DNA of 64,000 bases, taken from JBBQFI01 sp038321775. GTDB lineage: Bacteria > Verrucomicrobiota > Verrucomicrobiia > Chthoniobacterales > UBA10450. The notes under the pieces were generated by a model that saw only the letters and a list, made by a program, of their open reading frames with translations, made no database searches and was not told where the DNA came from. The first letter of the stretch is position 1. Each line of letters begins with the position of its first letter. The position numbers were made by a program, and so were the translations under genes. The DNA is taken from assembly GCA_038321775.1 (NCBI GenBank), contig JBBQFI010000004.1, positions 186,001 through 250,000 on the forward strand. The letters are read 5' to 3'. Positions 17,524 through 24,938 of this stretch are shown here, one piece after another.

Positions 17524-18165
17524 TTAGCCGCGCAGAGCGCGACGGCGATGTGCAATCACTCCAACACCGGCCAGTGTCAACGCGATTAAAGCAGCTGTAC
17601 TCGGCTCCGGTACGATGGTAATCGTATACGATGTTGCCCCTAGACTATTATCTTGGAAGCCCGAGTCGGTAACCTCTGAAGTATGAGGGCTCGTTATAGT
17701 CGACCGCAACGTGTACGTTCCGGGAGCAGCACCGGTGATCGAAAACGTGATGTGCGCGACGAAATAAGTTCCCGCAGCGACAGGGCCAGCATTCTCAGTT
17801 GAGCCCAAATCACGAGCTTCAGTCATAAAGCCGGCCGAGGCACCTGAGGATACATCGAATGGGGCGGGGTCCGGCAGGGTCTGAGTGGGGTCAGGAAACG
17901 CGGTCCCGTAGGTCACACCTGTAATCGAGAGATTACCCGCGAAACCGGTGGCAGTCTCCAACCAAAAGGAAAGACCTGTTGAGGTATACCCGCTAAATGT
18001 TAACGAAACGTCAAAGCTAAACGTATCGGTCGAGTTATAAGTCCCCGAAATAGCATCTCCGCCACCTAAGCCTAAATCATTAAATGTTAGTGATTGGACG
18101 CCGTAGGCGGCGCCGCCGATACCCATCATCGCGCTCACAATTGTAATGAGCAGTGTCTTTTTCAT
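17524..18165 (-). CDS. PEP-CTERM sorting-domain exported protein
   Basis: About 213 residues from the ATG giving MKKTLLITIV. The frame extends 60 bp further, but a GGAGA ribosome-binding site (18176-18180) lies 11 bp before this ATG. It has a signal peptide (1-22), a beta-rich Thr/Ser/Gly-rich body, then VPEPST and a hydrophobic helix ending in HRRRALRG, the tripartite PEP-CTERM signal recognised by exosortase. Such proteins go to the surface in species that make exopolysaccharide. No exosortase gene is in this window. The large polysaccharide locus at 49-64 kb is consistent with that lifestyle. Confidence 0.9.
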   Translation of the reverse strand: MKKTLLITIVSAMMGIGGAAYGVQSLTFNDLGLGGGDAISGTYNSTDTFSFDVSLTFSGYTSTGLSFWLETATGFAGNLSITGVTYGTAFPDPTQTLPDPAPFDVSSGASAGFMTEARDLGSTENAGPVAAGTYFVAHITFSITGAAPGTYTLRSTITSPHTSEVTDSGFQDNSLGATSYTITIVPEPSTAALIALTLAGVGVIAHRRRALRG

Positions 18166-18340
18166 GTGTGGTTGTTCTCCCTGTCTATTTTTTATTATTC
18201 CGTTTCGAAGGGCATTTCTGCCCATGTGTCGGTGGTTTTATCTGAGAACCCATAATGCTTGCAATCTTTTTCTTTCAAAAAGCGGAAGTTTTTTTGCTGC
18301 GGCCAAAGAGATCAAAAGCGTGGTTCCAGAACTACTATAA

Positions 18341-19051
18341 TTACTGTAATTCTAACTGGGCGGGTTTGTTTTTAAGCCAGCCAAAATCGAAGAGCGGGCG
18401 AGCGAACCAACCATTGGATTTTTCATCAAACATTTTCTCCGCTGCTTTGAGCCATTCTTCTCCCTCTTTTCCGTGATCGTGCGCAAATTCCCACGCTGCC
18501 CGAGAATAATAATAGGCGGGTGATTCTGTGGGAAATTTTAGTTGGTTCAACGTCATCCGAGCGCGCGATTCATCGTGTGCAAAGAGATAAGTAAGAAGGA
18601 TTGCGTAGCGCAGTTTCTCGCTCAACACCTGGACGTTGGTTTCGTCCAACAACCTTCCATAAGTTTCGCGCGCCTCCGCGAATTTCTTTTCCCGCAGCAG
18701 AACATCCCCCAAATGAAGGCGCGGCGAAAAACGCGCGTGATCCAATTCGCTGGCCGCGTGAAAGGCACTTTTCGCATCGCCCAATCTGCCTTGTTCGAGG
18801 TAAATTGTTCCGCGCAGATCAAGCGAATCGACGTTTCCTTTTCCCGTTTTGTCGATTTGATCAAGCGTGGCCAAGGCAGCATCCAATTTCCCCGCTCGAA
18901 TACTGTTCTTCGCCGCTTCCAACAAAGCTGCAGTTTGAAACGTGGTCGGCTCAGCAGCGTTTAGAGAAACGGCGGACAAAAAAAACAAGACTTGAAGAAA
19001 TCGCCACGTCAGAATCTTTCGAATACGATTCGTTAGGGCAAACTCATGCTC
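18341..19051 (-). CDS. TPR-repeat exported protein (start unresolved)
   Basis: The frame remains open upstream to 19156, but those first 35 codons lie across tRNA-Ser and cannot be real. After the tRNA there is no in-frame ATG. A CTG or TTG in the segment encoding RIRKILTWRFLQVLFFLSAV may start it. That segment is a signal peptide ending near NAAEP. Three or more TPR-like helical pairs follow (SIRAGKLDAALATLDQID, TIYLEQGRLGDAKSAFHAA and others). It is probably periplasmic, role unknown. A one-mismatch copy of the dispersed 9-mer (19030-19038) lies in the start region. Confidence 0.65.
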   Translation of the reverse strand, partial: EHEFALTNRIRKILTWRFLQVLFFLSAVSLNAAEPTTFQTAALLEAAKNSIRAGKLDAALATLDQIDKTGKGNVDSLDLRGTIYLEQGRLGDAKSAFHAASELDHARFSPRLHLGDVLLREKKFAEARETYGRLLDETNVQVLSEKLRYAILLTYLFAHDESRARMTLNQLKFPTESPAYYYSRAAWEFAHDHGKEGEEWLKAAEKMFDEKSNGWFARPLFDFGWLKNKPAQLELQ

Positions 19052-19052
19052 G

Positions 19053-19140
19053 TGGCGGATGGGCGGGGATTCGAACCCCGGGTGCCTTTCGGCACACACG
19101 CTTTCCAGGCGTGCACAATAGACCGCTCTGTCACCCATCC
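19053..19140 (-). tRNA. tRNA-Ser (anticodon GGA), CCA encoded
   Basis: On the minus strand the acceptor arm GGATGGG pairs with CCCATCC. The anticodon stem CACGC/GCGTG holds loop CTGGAAA with anticodon GGA. There is a long variable arm (GTGCCGAAAGGCAC), as in class II serine tRNAs, and a GGTTCGAATCC T-arm. The discriminator base G and CCA (19053-19055) are genomically encoded. Confidence 0.97.
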
Positions 19141-19152
19141 AGCTTTCGAAGT

Positions 19153-19971
19153 TCAAAGTTGTAATCGGGAAAATAGTTCGTCGAGCGGCAATTGGATGCC
19201 GACATAAAATTCGCCGAAGTCACCATAGTGGGCGCTCACCGGATCGAAACGCATTTCGTAGACGATCGATTTAATTTGAAAAGTATCCTGCGCGAAAAGC
19301 GTGACGCCCCATTCGGCGTCGTCCAAACCGGTCGAACCCGTGATCAGTTGTTTCACTTTGCCGGCATATTTCCGGCCGATCGCTCCGTGTCCGAGCATGA
19401 GATCCCGGCGCTCCGCGAATGGCAGCGAATACCAGTTCCGTTCTTCGCCGCGACGTTTGCTCATATTATAGAAGCAGACCACCGGCCAATCAGGCAGCGT
19501 CGGATAAATGCGGTCGTGTCGATACTTCGTCATCCGCTCGCGGACAGATTCCATCGCCTGCGCGAATTCCGGCGAATCCGGTTTCAACTTCTGCTCTTTT
19601 TGGATCGTGCGAGAGTAATCTTCGTCGCTTGTCGTGTATTCGCTTTCCTCCGTGAGTGACAAATAACTGTAGACCGGCGTGAGAACGTCAGCGCCGAGCG
19701 ATGCATTCAATTGCTTTTCGATCTGGTTCGCATCGTGCAAATCCGGAGTAATCAGCATGAAACCGAGATCCGCTTTGGGCGTTACGACGCTGACTGTAAG
19801 CAATTGCGTCGACGGCATCGCGCGGACGTCCTGCACCAGCGACGAGAGCGATGTCTTGGCCGCACGCCTTTCCTCGGACGTGAGCAATTGCCATTGTCCA
19901 AATTCAATCCGATAAAAAAGATGGAGGCAATGCCAGCCTTGTTCCGGAATTATTCTGCCTTCGCTTTTCAT
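19153..19971 (-). CDS. hemQ: Chlorite dismutase-fold coproheme decarboxylase (HemQ)
   Basis: About 272 residues from the ATG at 19971 (MKSEGRI). The frame can begin five codons earlier with TTG. It has the Cld/HemQ two-ferredoxin-fold pattern, including YPTLPDWPVVCFYNMSKRR, NWYSLPFAERRDLMLGHGAIGRKYAGKVKQLITGSTGLDDAEWGVTLFA (coproheme-binding region with the conserved His and the GxxGxDDxEW end) and a C-terminal FGEFYVG. HemQ decarboxylates coproheme to haem b in the coproporphyrin-dependent pathway. True chlorite dismutases carry a distal Arg, which I cannot place here. A perfect 9-mer (19974-19982) lies just before the start. Confidence 0.87.
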   Translation of the reverse strand: MKSEGRIIPEQGWHCLHLFYRIEFGQWQLLTSEERRAAKTSLSSLVQDVRAMPSTQLLTVSVVTPKADLGFMLITPDLHDANQIEKQLNASLGADVLTPVYSYLSLTEESEYTTSDEDYSRTIQKEQKLKPDSPEFAQAMESVRERMTKYRHDRIYPTLPDWPVVCFYNMSKRRGEERNWYSLPFAERRDLMLGHGAIGRKYAGKVKQLITGSTGLDDAEWGVTLFAQDTFQIKSIVYEMRFDPVSAHYGDFGEFYVGIQLPLDELFSRLQL

Positions 19972-19989
19972 CAGCCTAACGAACAATAA

Positions 19990-20772
19990 TCATCGGTTTG
20001 AGTTCACCGCGCTCGGCAGATGCGCCAGGCAGTATTCCTCGCCGTCGCTGGCGACGCGAAAATCGAGAGTGGGATCCGTCAATTCTGTCGCGCCGCAAGT
20101 CGCGCAATGATGCAGCGCTTCGGTTTCGGGGCGCGCATCTTCGACGAAGCGTTTCCGGCGGCTGGTCGCTTCCTGACGCTGGCGCGCTTCGCGGAAAAAG
20201 CCGGGCCCAAAAAAGATCGCGTAATTGCTCAACGCCACAAGCAACGCGGCACGATAAGAGTTTGTCGCCACGACAAAACCATAGAGAAGAAATGCCGCCA
20301 TGACGCAGGCGACCCATTTCACTTTAACCGGCAGGATGAAAAAAATGTAGATAACTTCGTTAGGATAAAAGGTCGCGAAGGCAAAGAAAAGAGCAGCGAT
20401 CAACATCGAGTTCGAGAAGTTGGATCCAAAGAAAAACGCGGCCGCAGTCGTGCCGATCATGCCGACAAAAAAATAGAGCGTGAGGCGAAACGGTCCCCAC
20501 GCTTTTTCGAGCCCGTCGCCGATAAACCATAGAAACCAGAGGACAAAAATGATCCACCACGGACTAAAGGTTTGCGGCAGGAAGATGTAAGTGACGAGTC
20601 GCCAGACCTGGCCGTGCAAAATTCGGCTCGGATTTAGATCCAGGACGAATTTGAAATCAGGATTGAGGTAAACGAGAACGAAGACGAGGGCGTTGAACGC
20701 CACGACGATCCGGATCAAACCCGGGATCGCAATGAAACCCAAACGGCGTTCCAATTTGTCGAGCAAACTCAT
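19990..20772 (-). CDS. Rhomboid-like membrane protein with C-terminal zinc-ribbon-like tail
   Basis: About 260 residues from the ATG encoding MSLLDKLERRLGF. An earlier start at 20847 is possible. About six hydrophobic segments (residues 20-190) have WRLVTYIFLP and WFIGDGLEKAWGPFRLTLYF as in rhomboid-fold proteins, but I see no GxSG catalytic serine motif, so it is probably not an active protease. The C-terminus has CATCG followed by EEYCLAH, a short Cys pattern that could bind zinc. It sits 18 bp upstream of hemQ on the same strand and is probably co-transcribed. Function unknown. Confidence 0.7.
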   Translation of the reverse strand: MSLLDKLERRLGFIAIPGLIRIVVAFNALVFVLVYLNPDFKFVLDLNPSRILHGQVWRLVTYIFLPQTFSPWWIIFVLWFLWFIGDGLEKAWGPFRLTLYFFVGMIGTTAAAFFFGSNFSNSMLIAALFFAFATFYPNEVIYIFFILPVKVKWVACVMAAFLLYGFVVATNSYRAALLVALSNYAIFFGPGFFREARQRQEATSRRKRFVEDARPETEALHHCATCGATELTDPTLDFRVASDGEEYCLAHLPSAVNSNR

Positions 20773-20873
20773 TTCTGTGCGCACGGTAGAGGGATCAGTC
20801 GCTGGCATCAAGCCGAGCGGCAAGACAAGCGCTCTGGATTGACACACGATTAGCGAAGTCTAATCTCACCCGC

Positions 20874-21974
20874 GTGAGCGACGCCGAGCAAAAAACCACG
20901 CCGCTCTATCAAGAGCATGTCCGCCGCGGCGCGAAACTGATCCCGTTCGGCGGATGGCTCATGCCGGTGCAATATTCGAGCATCGTCGACGAACATCAGG
21001 CGGTCCGAAAAAATCTCGGCGTCTTCGACATTTCGCACATGGGGCAATTCATCGTGTCAGGTGAAAACGCCGGCGTGTGGCTTAACACGATGCTGACCAA
21101 TAACACCGAGCGGCTCGAAGACGGTGAAGGCCAATACACTTTCCTCTTGAACGAAAAGGGCGGAATCATCGACGACCTCATCGCTTACCGCATCTTGCCT
21201 AACGAGTTCCTGCTTGTGGTGAATGCGTCCCGCGCCGAGGAAGATTGTGCCTGGCTACAAAAACATTTGCCGGATGACGTAAAGCTGAAAAATCGCAGTG
21301 CTGATTTTGCCGGGCTTGCGATCCAAGGTCCACGCGTCGCGGATTTATTTCATTCTCTTTTCGGCGAAGACGTCGTGCCTCCCGCGCGAAATCGGATTGC
21401 GGATTTTGATTACAAAAACATTCGCCTAACGATTGCGCGGACTGGTTACACCGGCGAAGACGGTTTTGAAGTTTTCTTCGCGGCCAAAGACGCGCCGTTT
21501 ATCTGGAATGAAATCCTGGGCAAAGGCGAAGCTCTTGGAATCAAGCCCTGCGGTCTCGGAGCACGCGATACGCTAAGACTGGAAATGTGTTACCCGCTCA
21601 ACGGTTCCGACCTTTCGCCGGAACATAATCCGATTGAAGCGGGTCTCGGATTTTTCGTGGATCTGAAAAAAACGCAGTTCATCGGACGCGAGATATTGGC
21701 GCGCGACAAAGAAAAAGGTCCAGCGCGGAAATTGGCGCCGTTTCGCATGACGGGGAAAGGTCCACCACCGCGTCCGCATTACGGCGTTTTCCAAAATGGC
21801 GATCGGATCGCGGAAGTAACGAGCGGCACATTATCACCGAGCTTGAATTACGGAATCGGCATGGCATACGTGCCGGCGGCTCAGGCGAAAGCAGGCACTG
21901 AGTTGGAAATTGAAATCCGCGGCCAGAAATTTCCCGCCATCATCGAAAAGAAACCCTTCTATAAAAAATCATGA
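20874..21974 (+). CDS. gcvT: Aminomethyltransferase, glycine cleavage T protein
   Basis: 366 residues from a GTG. The N-terminal TPLYQEHVRRGAKLIPFGGW, the folate region (VFDISHMGQF) and the later GEDGFEVF and GLGARDTLRLEMCYPLNGSDL are classic GcvT. It transfers the methylene group from the aminomethyl-lipoyl H protein to tetrahydrofolate. The stop overlaps the gcvH start by 4 bp (ATGA). gcvP is not in this window. There are two perfect 9-mers inside the gene (21197-21205 in LPNEF, 21424-21432 in RLTIA). Confidence 0.96.
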   Translation: MSDAEQKTTPLYQEHVRRGAKLIPFGGWLMPVQYSSIVDEHQAVRKNLGVFDISHMGQFIVSGENAGVWLNTMLTNNTERLEDGEGQYTFLLNEKGGIIDDLIAYRILPNEFLLVVNASRAEEDCAWLQKHLPDDVKLKNRSADFAGLAIQGPRVADLFHSLFGEDVVPPARNRIADFDYKNIRLTIARTGYTGEDGFEVFFAAKDAPFIWNEILGKGEALGIKPCGLGARDTLRLEMCYPLNGSDLSPEHNPIEAGLGFFVDLKKTQFIGREILARDKEKGPARKLAPFRMTGKGPPPRPHYGVFQNGDRIAEVTSGTLSPSLNYGIGMAYVPAAQAKAGTELEIEIRGQKFPAIIEKKPFYKKS

Positions 21975-22348
21975 ATGTTCCTGACGATCTTCTTTACACC
22001 GAATCGCACGAATGGATTCGCCGCGAGGGCGACAATATCCGCGTTGGCATTACCGATCACGCCCAGGCGGAGCTGACCGATGTCGTTTTCGTGGAGGTGC
22101 CAAAGACGGGACGTCAGACGAAAGCAAAAGAAGCAATTGCGGTGGTCGAATCTGTAAAGGCCGCGAGCGACATCTATGCGCCGGTCGCGGGAACGGTGGT
22201 CGAGGGAAACCAGGCGCTCGAATCAAATCCTGCACTGATCAACACCGATCCATTCGGCGAAGGTTGGATTTTCGCCCTGAAGATCGATAACGCCGACGAT
22301 CTTAAGAATCTCAAAGATGCGGCTGCTTATCGCGCCGCAATTGGTTAG
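21971..22348 (+). CDS. gcvH: Glycine cleavage H protein
   Basis: 125 residues, standard. The lipoyl-lysine site is Lys63 in VVESVKAASDIYAP. The barrel-sandwich body is complete (TESHEWIR near the start, NPALINTDPFGEGW near the end). It carries the aminomethyl group between P and T proteins. The TAG stop (22346-22348) falls inside a one-mismatch copy of the 9-mer (22342-22350). The gene converges with and overlaps the next gene by 4 bp. Confidence 0.97.
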   Translation: MNVPDDLLYTESHEWIRREGDNIRVGITDHAQAELTDVVFVEVPKTGRQTKAKEAIAVVESVKAASDIYAPVAGTVVEGNQALESNPALINTDPFGEGWIFALKIDNADDLKNLKDAAAYRAAIG

Positions 22349-22740
22349 GCGTGTTCCAAAATTTCATCGACGCAATGGACGAGTTCGTCCATGTCGACGG
22401 GACCGGCTGAGCATTCGTATCCTTCCATCGTGCTGCTAAAGATAATGGAGGCTTCGCCATTGCCGCTTTCCAGCGCGATCATGGGCGCTTCGCCCAGAGC
22501 CGACTCAGAACGAATTTGTTCCAGGCCCTCCGGGCTGGAGTCCTCGCCCGTAACGTCGAGCAAGATCAGATCGGGCTGAAACTTTTGCGCGGTCTGGGAA
22601 GCAAGTTCGCGATCGGGTTCTTCCTTCATGAGATACTCGCCCGTTTCCTCAAAAGCCTGCCTAACAAGCCGTGTCATGCGCGGCTCGTTGCACAGAAAAA
22701 GGATGCGCTTACGAACACTCACCAGGGATGGTTCTAGCAT
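22345..22740 (-). CDS. Degenerate receiver-domain protein
   Basis: 131 residues, a single receiver domain. The fold pattern is clear (KRILFLCNEPRMTRLVRQAF; phospho-acceptor-like Asp in LILLDVTGED; terminal VDMDELVHCVDEIL). However, the first acidic pair is Asn-Glu, and the conserved late Lys before PVD is Gly (SAGPVD). It may therefore not be phosphorylated normally. There is no output domain or adjacent kinase. Confidence 0.7.
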   Translation of the reverse strand: MLEPSLVSVRKRILFLCNEPRMTRLVRQAFEETGEYLMKEEPDRELASQTAQKFQPDLILLDVTGEDSSPEGLEQIRSESALGEAPMIALESGNGEASIIFSSTMEGYECSAGPVDMDELVHCVDEILEHA

Positions 22741-22809
22741 CGCCCATGCCAGTATTGCCTAACGATTCGCTCCGCACGCGCCGCCAAGCTGATATGTGCT
22801 CTTTGCCGC

Positions 22810-23505
22810 TCACGTTTCTTTTTTGATGACGAAACCGACATAGCCCCAGCGTCCCCATTCATGATGGCCCGTGCGTTCCCGATCGAGAAGGCCATGTTTA
22901 TCGTGCACATATGTTTTGGCGACGAATTCCGGAAATGCGGCGTTGAAATGAACGTCGTGTGAGACAAGCAGTCCGCCTTCGCCTAACCGTTTCCAGAATT
23001 CGCGAAATTCCCAGAGCATGTGTTTGTGACGATGCGAACTGTCGTGCAGGAACATGTCGATCGGCGATGGCAACTCGTTCCGTTTCACAAAATCCTCCAC
23101 GTTTCCGCTCAGCGGAACGAACTGACTGCGCAACTCCTCTGGGATCATCGAGCCGTGCGGGCAATCTTTGTTCCACTCGATACTGTAGATTTTTGCATTC
23201 GTTAGGCCTTCGTCCGCCAGCGCCTTCAAAATAAACGCGGAAGACATTCCGAGATATCCACCCGACTCAACCACGACGTTAGGGCGATGCCATCGCGCCA
23301 ATCCATAAAGCGTGGCGCAATCGATCTCGCCCATCAGTCCGTGACTTCCCAGCGCGTCGCGCCGCCGAATCATTTCGTGCATGAACTCGCTGTTCCGGAT
23401 GTGAGCGGAGAAACGAGCGACCGCTTCCCACACGCCGTAAAACGGCATGGGAAAAGGATCGGTTGGATTCGTTTTCTTGCCGAAGATGTTCCGCAGTGCG
23501 CGCAT
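22810..23505 (-). CDS. Class I SAM-dependent methyltransferase-like protein
   Basis: 231 residues. VVVESGGYLGMSSAFILKAL is a SAM-binding motif I with an acidic strand end. KIYSIEWNKD is the motif II acidic strand, and MFLHDSSHRHKHMLWEF contains the DSSH pattern of the Methyltransf_24 group. Its substrate is unknown, and sugar O-methylation is common in related proteins. It contains a perfect 9-mer (23199-23207). Confidence 0.72.
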   Translation of the reverse strand: MRALRNIFGKKTNPTDPFPMPFYGVWEAVARFSAHIRNSEFMHEMIRRRDALGSHGLMGEIDCATLYGLARWHRPNVVVESGGYLGMSSAFILKALADEGLTNAKIYSIEWNKDCPHGSMIPEELRSQFVPLSGNVEDFVKRNELPSPIDMFLHDSSHRHKHMLWEFREFWKRLGEGGLLVSHDVHFNAAFPEFVAKTYVHDKHGLLDRERTGHHEWGRWGYVGFVIKKET

Positions 23506-23572
23506 TGATCAATTAATTTACGGACGCGAACATCGACGACGCGTTGCCGAAAGCGAAGCCGAAATTATCCGC

Positions 23573-24934
23573 CTAACCGACAAATCCCATGTTGGGATTA
23601 CCGAAGCGGCCGATGTTTGGGAAAACATTGGCGAGATCGCCGGCGCCCACGCCAAACCAGCTCGCGAGCGTGGCAGAATACTCGTCCACCGAAGTCGTCG
23701 GAATCCAGCGACCCTGGCCCGTATCATCCGGGCCGTTCACCGCGAGTGTAGGAAATTTTCCGAATAGCCGGCCGCCATGGACCGCGCCACCCATCACCAA
23801 TTGATGGCTGCCCCAGCCGTGATCGGAACCGCTGCCATTAGTCGGAAATGTGCGGCCGAAATCTGACGCGGTGAACGCAGTCACGTCCTGCTCCACGCCC
23901 ATCTCGATCGTCGCGGAATAAAACGCATTCATCGCCTGACTGAGTTCCGCGAGTAAACCTGATTGCGCCGAGACTTGATCGCCGTGCGTATCATAACCCT
24001 GGACCGAGCAGAAAAAAATCTGGCGGCGCATGTTCAGATTATTTCGCGCGGAGATCAGACGCGCGACCATGTTGAGTTGTTTTCCGAGATCGCTGTCGGG
24101 AAACGCCGTTGTCAGTGCAGGCGTGCCGGCGAGAGCAGTGGTCAGCAAATCGTTGTCGGCGATCGAACGCGTCACGGTGTCCGCGTAGGCTTGCTCGAAA
24201 AAATTGTTGTGCGGTTGCGCAAGCAGATCCTTGAATGCCTGCAAACGCACGTTGGCATTCGCGCTACCGTTAAAACCCGCGAGTCCAATGCTGCCATCGG
24301 GCGAAACGGAATAAGGGATGACGGTGTTGCCGATTTCGAAAGTGTTCGTGCCGGCAATCGAAATCGTGAGCGAGATTTGCGAATTCCCGTTTAGCGAATG
24401 CAAGAGATCGGCTGTGCGTCCGCCCCAACCGGTTCGTTGCGGTTGATCCGGCCATGAGGTTTGCCATTGCACCGATTGATCGGCGTGGGAAAACAATTGC
24501 GGAGGCACCGCCGCCGTATGCGCGAGATATTCCGCGCGCGTTACCGGCGCTACGAGCGTGCCGACGTTCGTCACCATCGCGAGCTTGCCGCTGTTAAAAA
24601 GCGTGCGCAGTTCCGGCAGATTCGGATGAAAAGCAAAGTCGCGTCCATCGCCGGCCTGCAAAGTGAGCGGAAGCAACGAAGCTTTGGGAATGGCGAGAAT
24701 GTCGCGCGCTGCAGCGTAGGAATTGTAACCCGCGGTATCGTGCGGAATGAGAACGTTGTTTGCGTCATTGCCGCCGTAGAGAAATAAACAGACAAGCGCT
24801 CTGTAGTCACCGCTGCTCGCGAAAGTCGCGGCGCTGATTTTGCGCAAATCAAAAATCGTCGTGAGCAAACCCGAAGTGCCGAGGGCGGCGCAGGCGGCCT
24901 GACGAATAAAAGTGCGACGAGTGGGAGAATACAT
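23573..24934 (-). CDS. DUF1501 Tat-exported protein
   Basis: About 453 residues from the ATG giving MYSPTRRTFIRQAACAALG, a twin-arginine signal (RRTFIRQ). The open frame extends 7 codons further. The body shows the DUF1501 pattern: LVCLFLYGGNDANNVLIPHD near the start, SHADQSVQWQTSWPD, and FTASDFGRTFPTNGSGSDHGWGSHQLVMGGAVHGG near the end, with the metal-type Asp/His residues of the alkaline-phosphatase/sulfatase-like fold. It is paired with the DUF1800 gene next to it, as in many Verrucomicrobiota and Planctomycetota. The pair's role is unknown. Confidence 0.9.
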   Translation of the reverse strand: MYSPTRRTFIRQAACAALGTSGLLTTIFDLRKISAATFASSGDYRALVCLFLYGGNDANNVLIPHDTAGYNSYAAARDILAIPKASLLPLTLQAGDGRDFAFHPNLPELRTLFNSGKLAMVTNVGTLVAPVTRAEYLAHTAAVPPQLFSHADQSVQWQTSWPDQPQRTGWGGRTADLLHSLNGNSQISLTISIAGTNTFEIGNTVIPYSVSPDGSIGLAGFNGSANANVRLQAFKDLLAQPHNNFFEQAYADTVTRSIADNDLLTTALAGTPALTTAFPDSDLGKQLNMVARLISARNNLNMRRQIFFCSVQGYDTHGDQVSAQSGLLAELSQAMNAFYSATIEMGVEQDVTAFTASDFGRTFPTNGSGSDHGWGSHQLVMGGAVHGGRLFGKFPTLAVNGPDDTGQGRWIPTTSVDEYSATLASWFGVGAGDLANVFPNIGRFGNPNMGFVG

Positions 24935-24938
24935 AGAA

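Noticed and set aside
19053..19156. The 5' end of the long frame for the TPR protein
   Set aside because: It overlaps the full tRNA-Ser gene, so these codons are not used.
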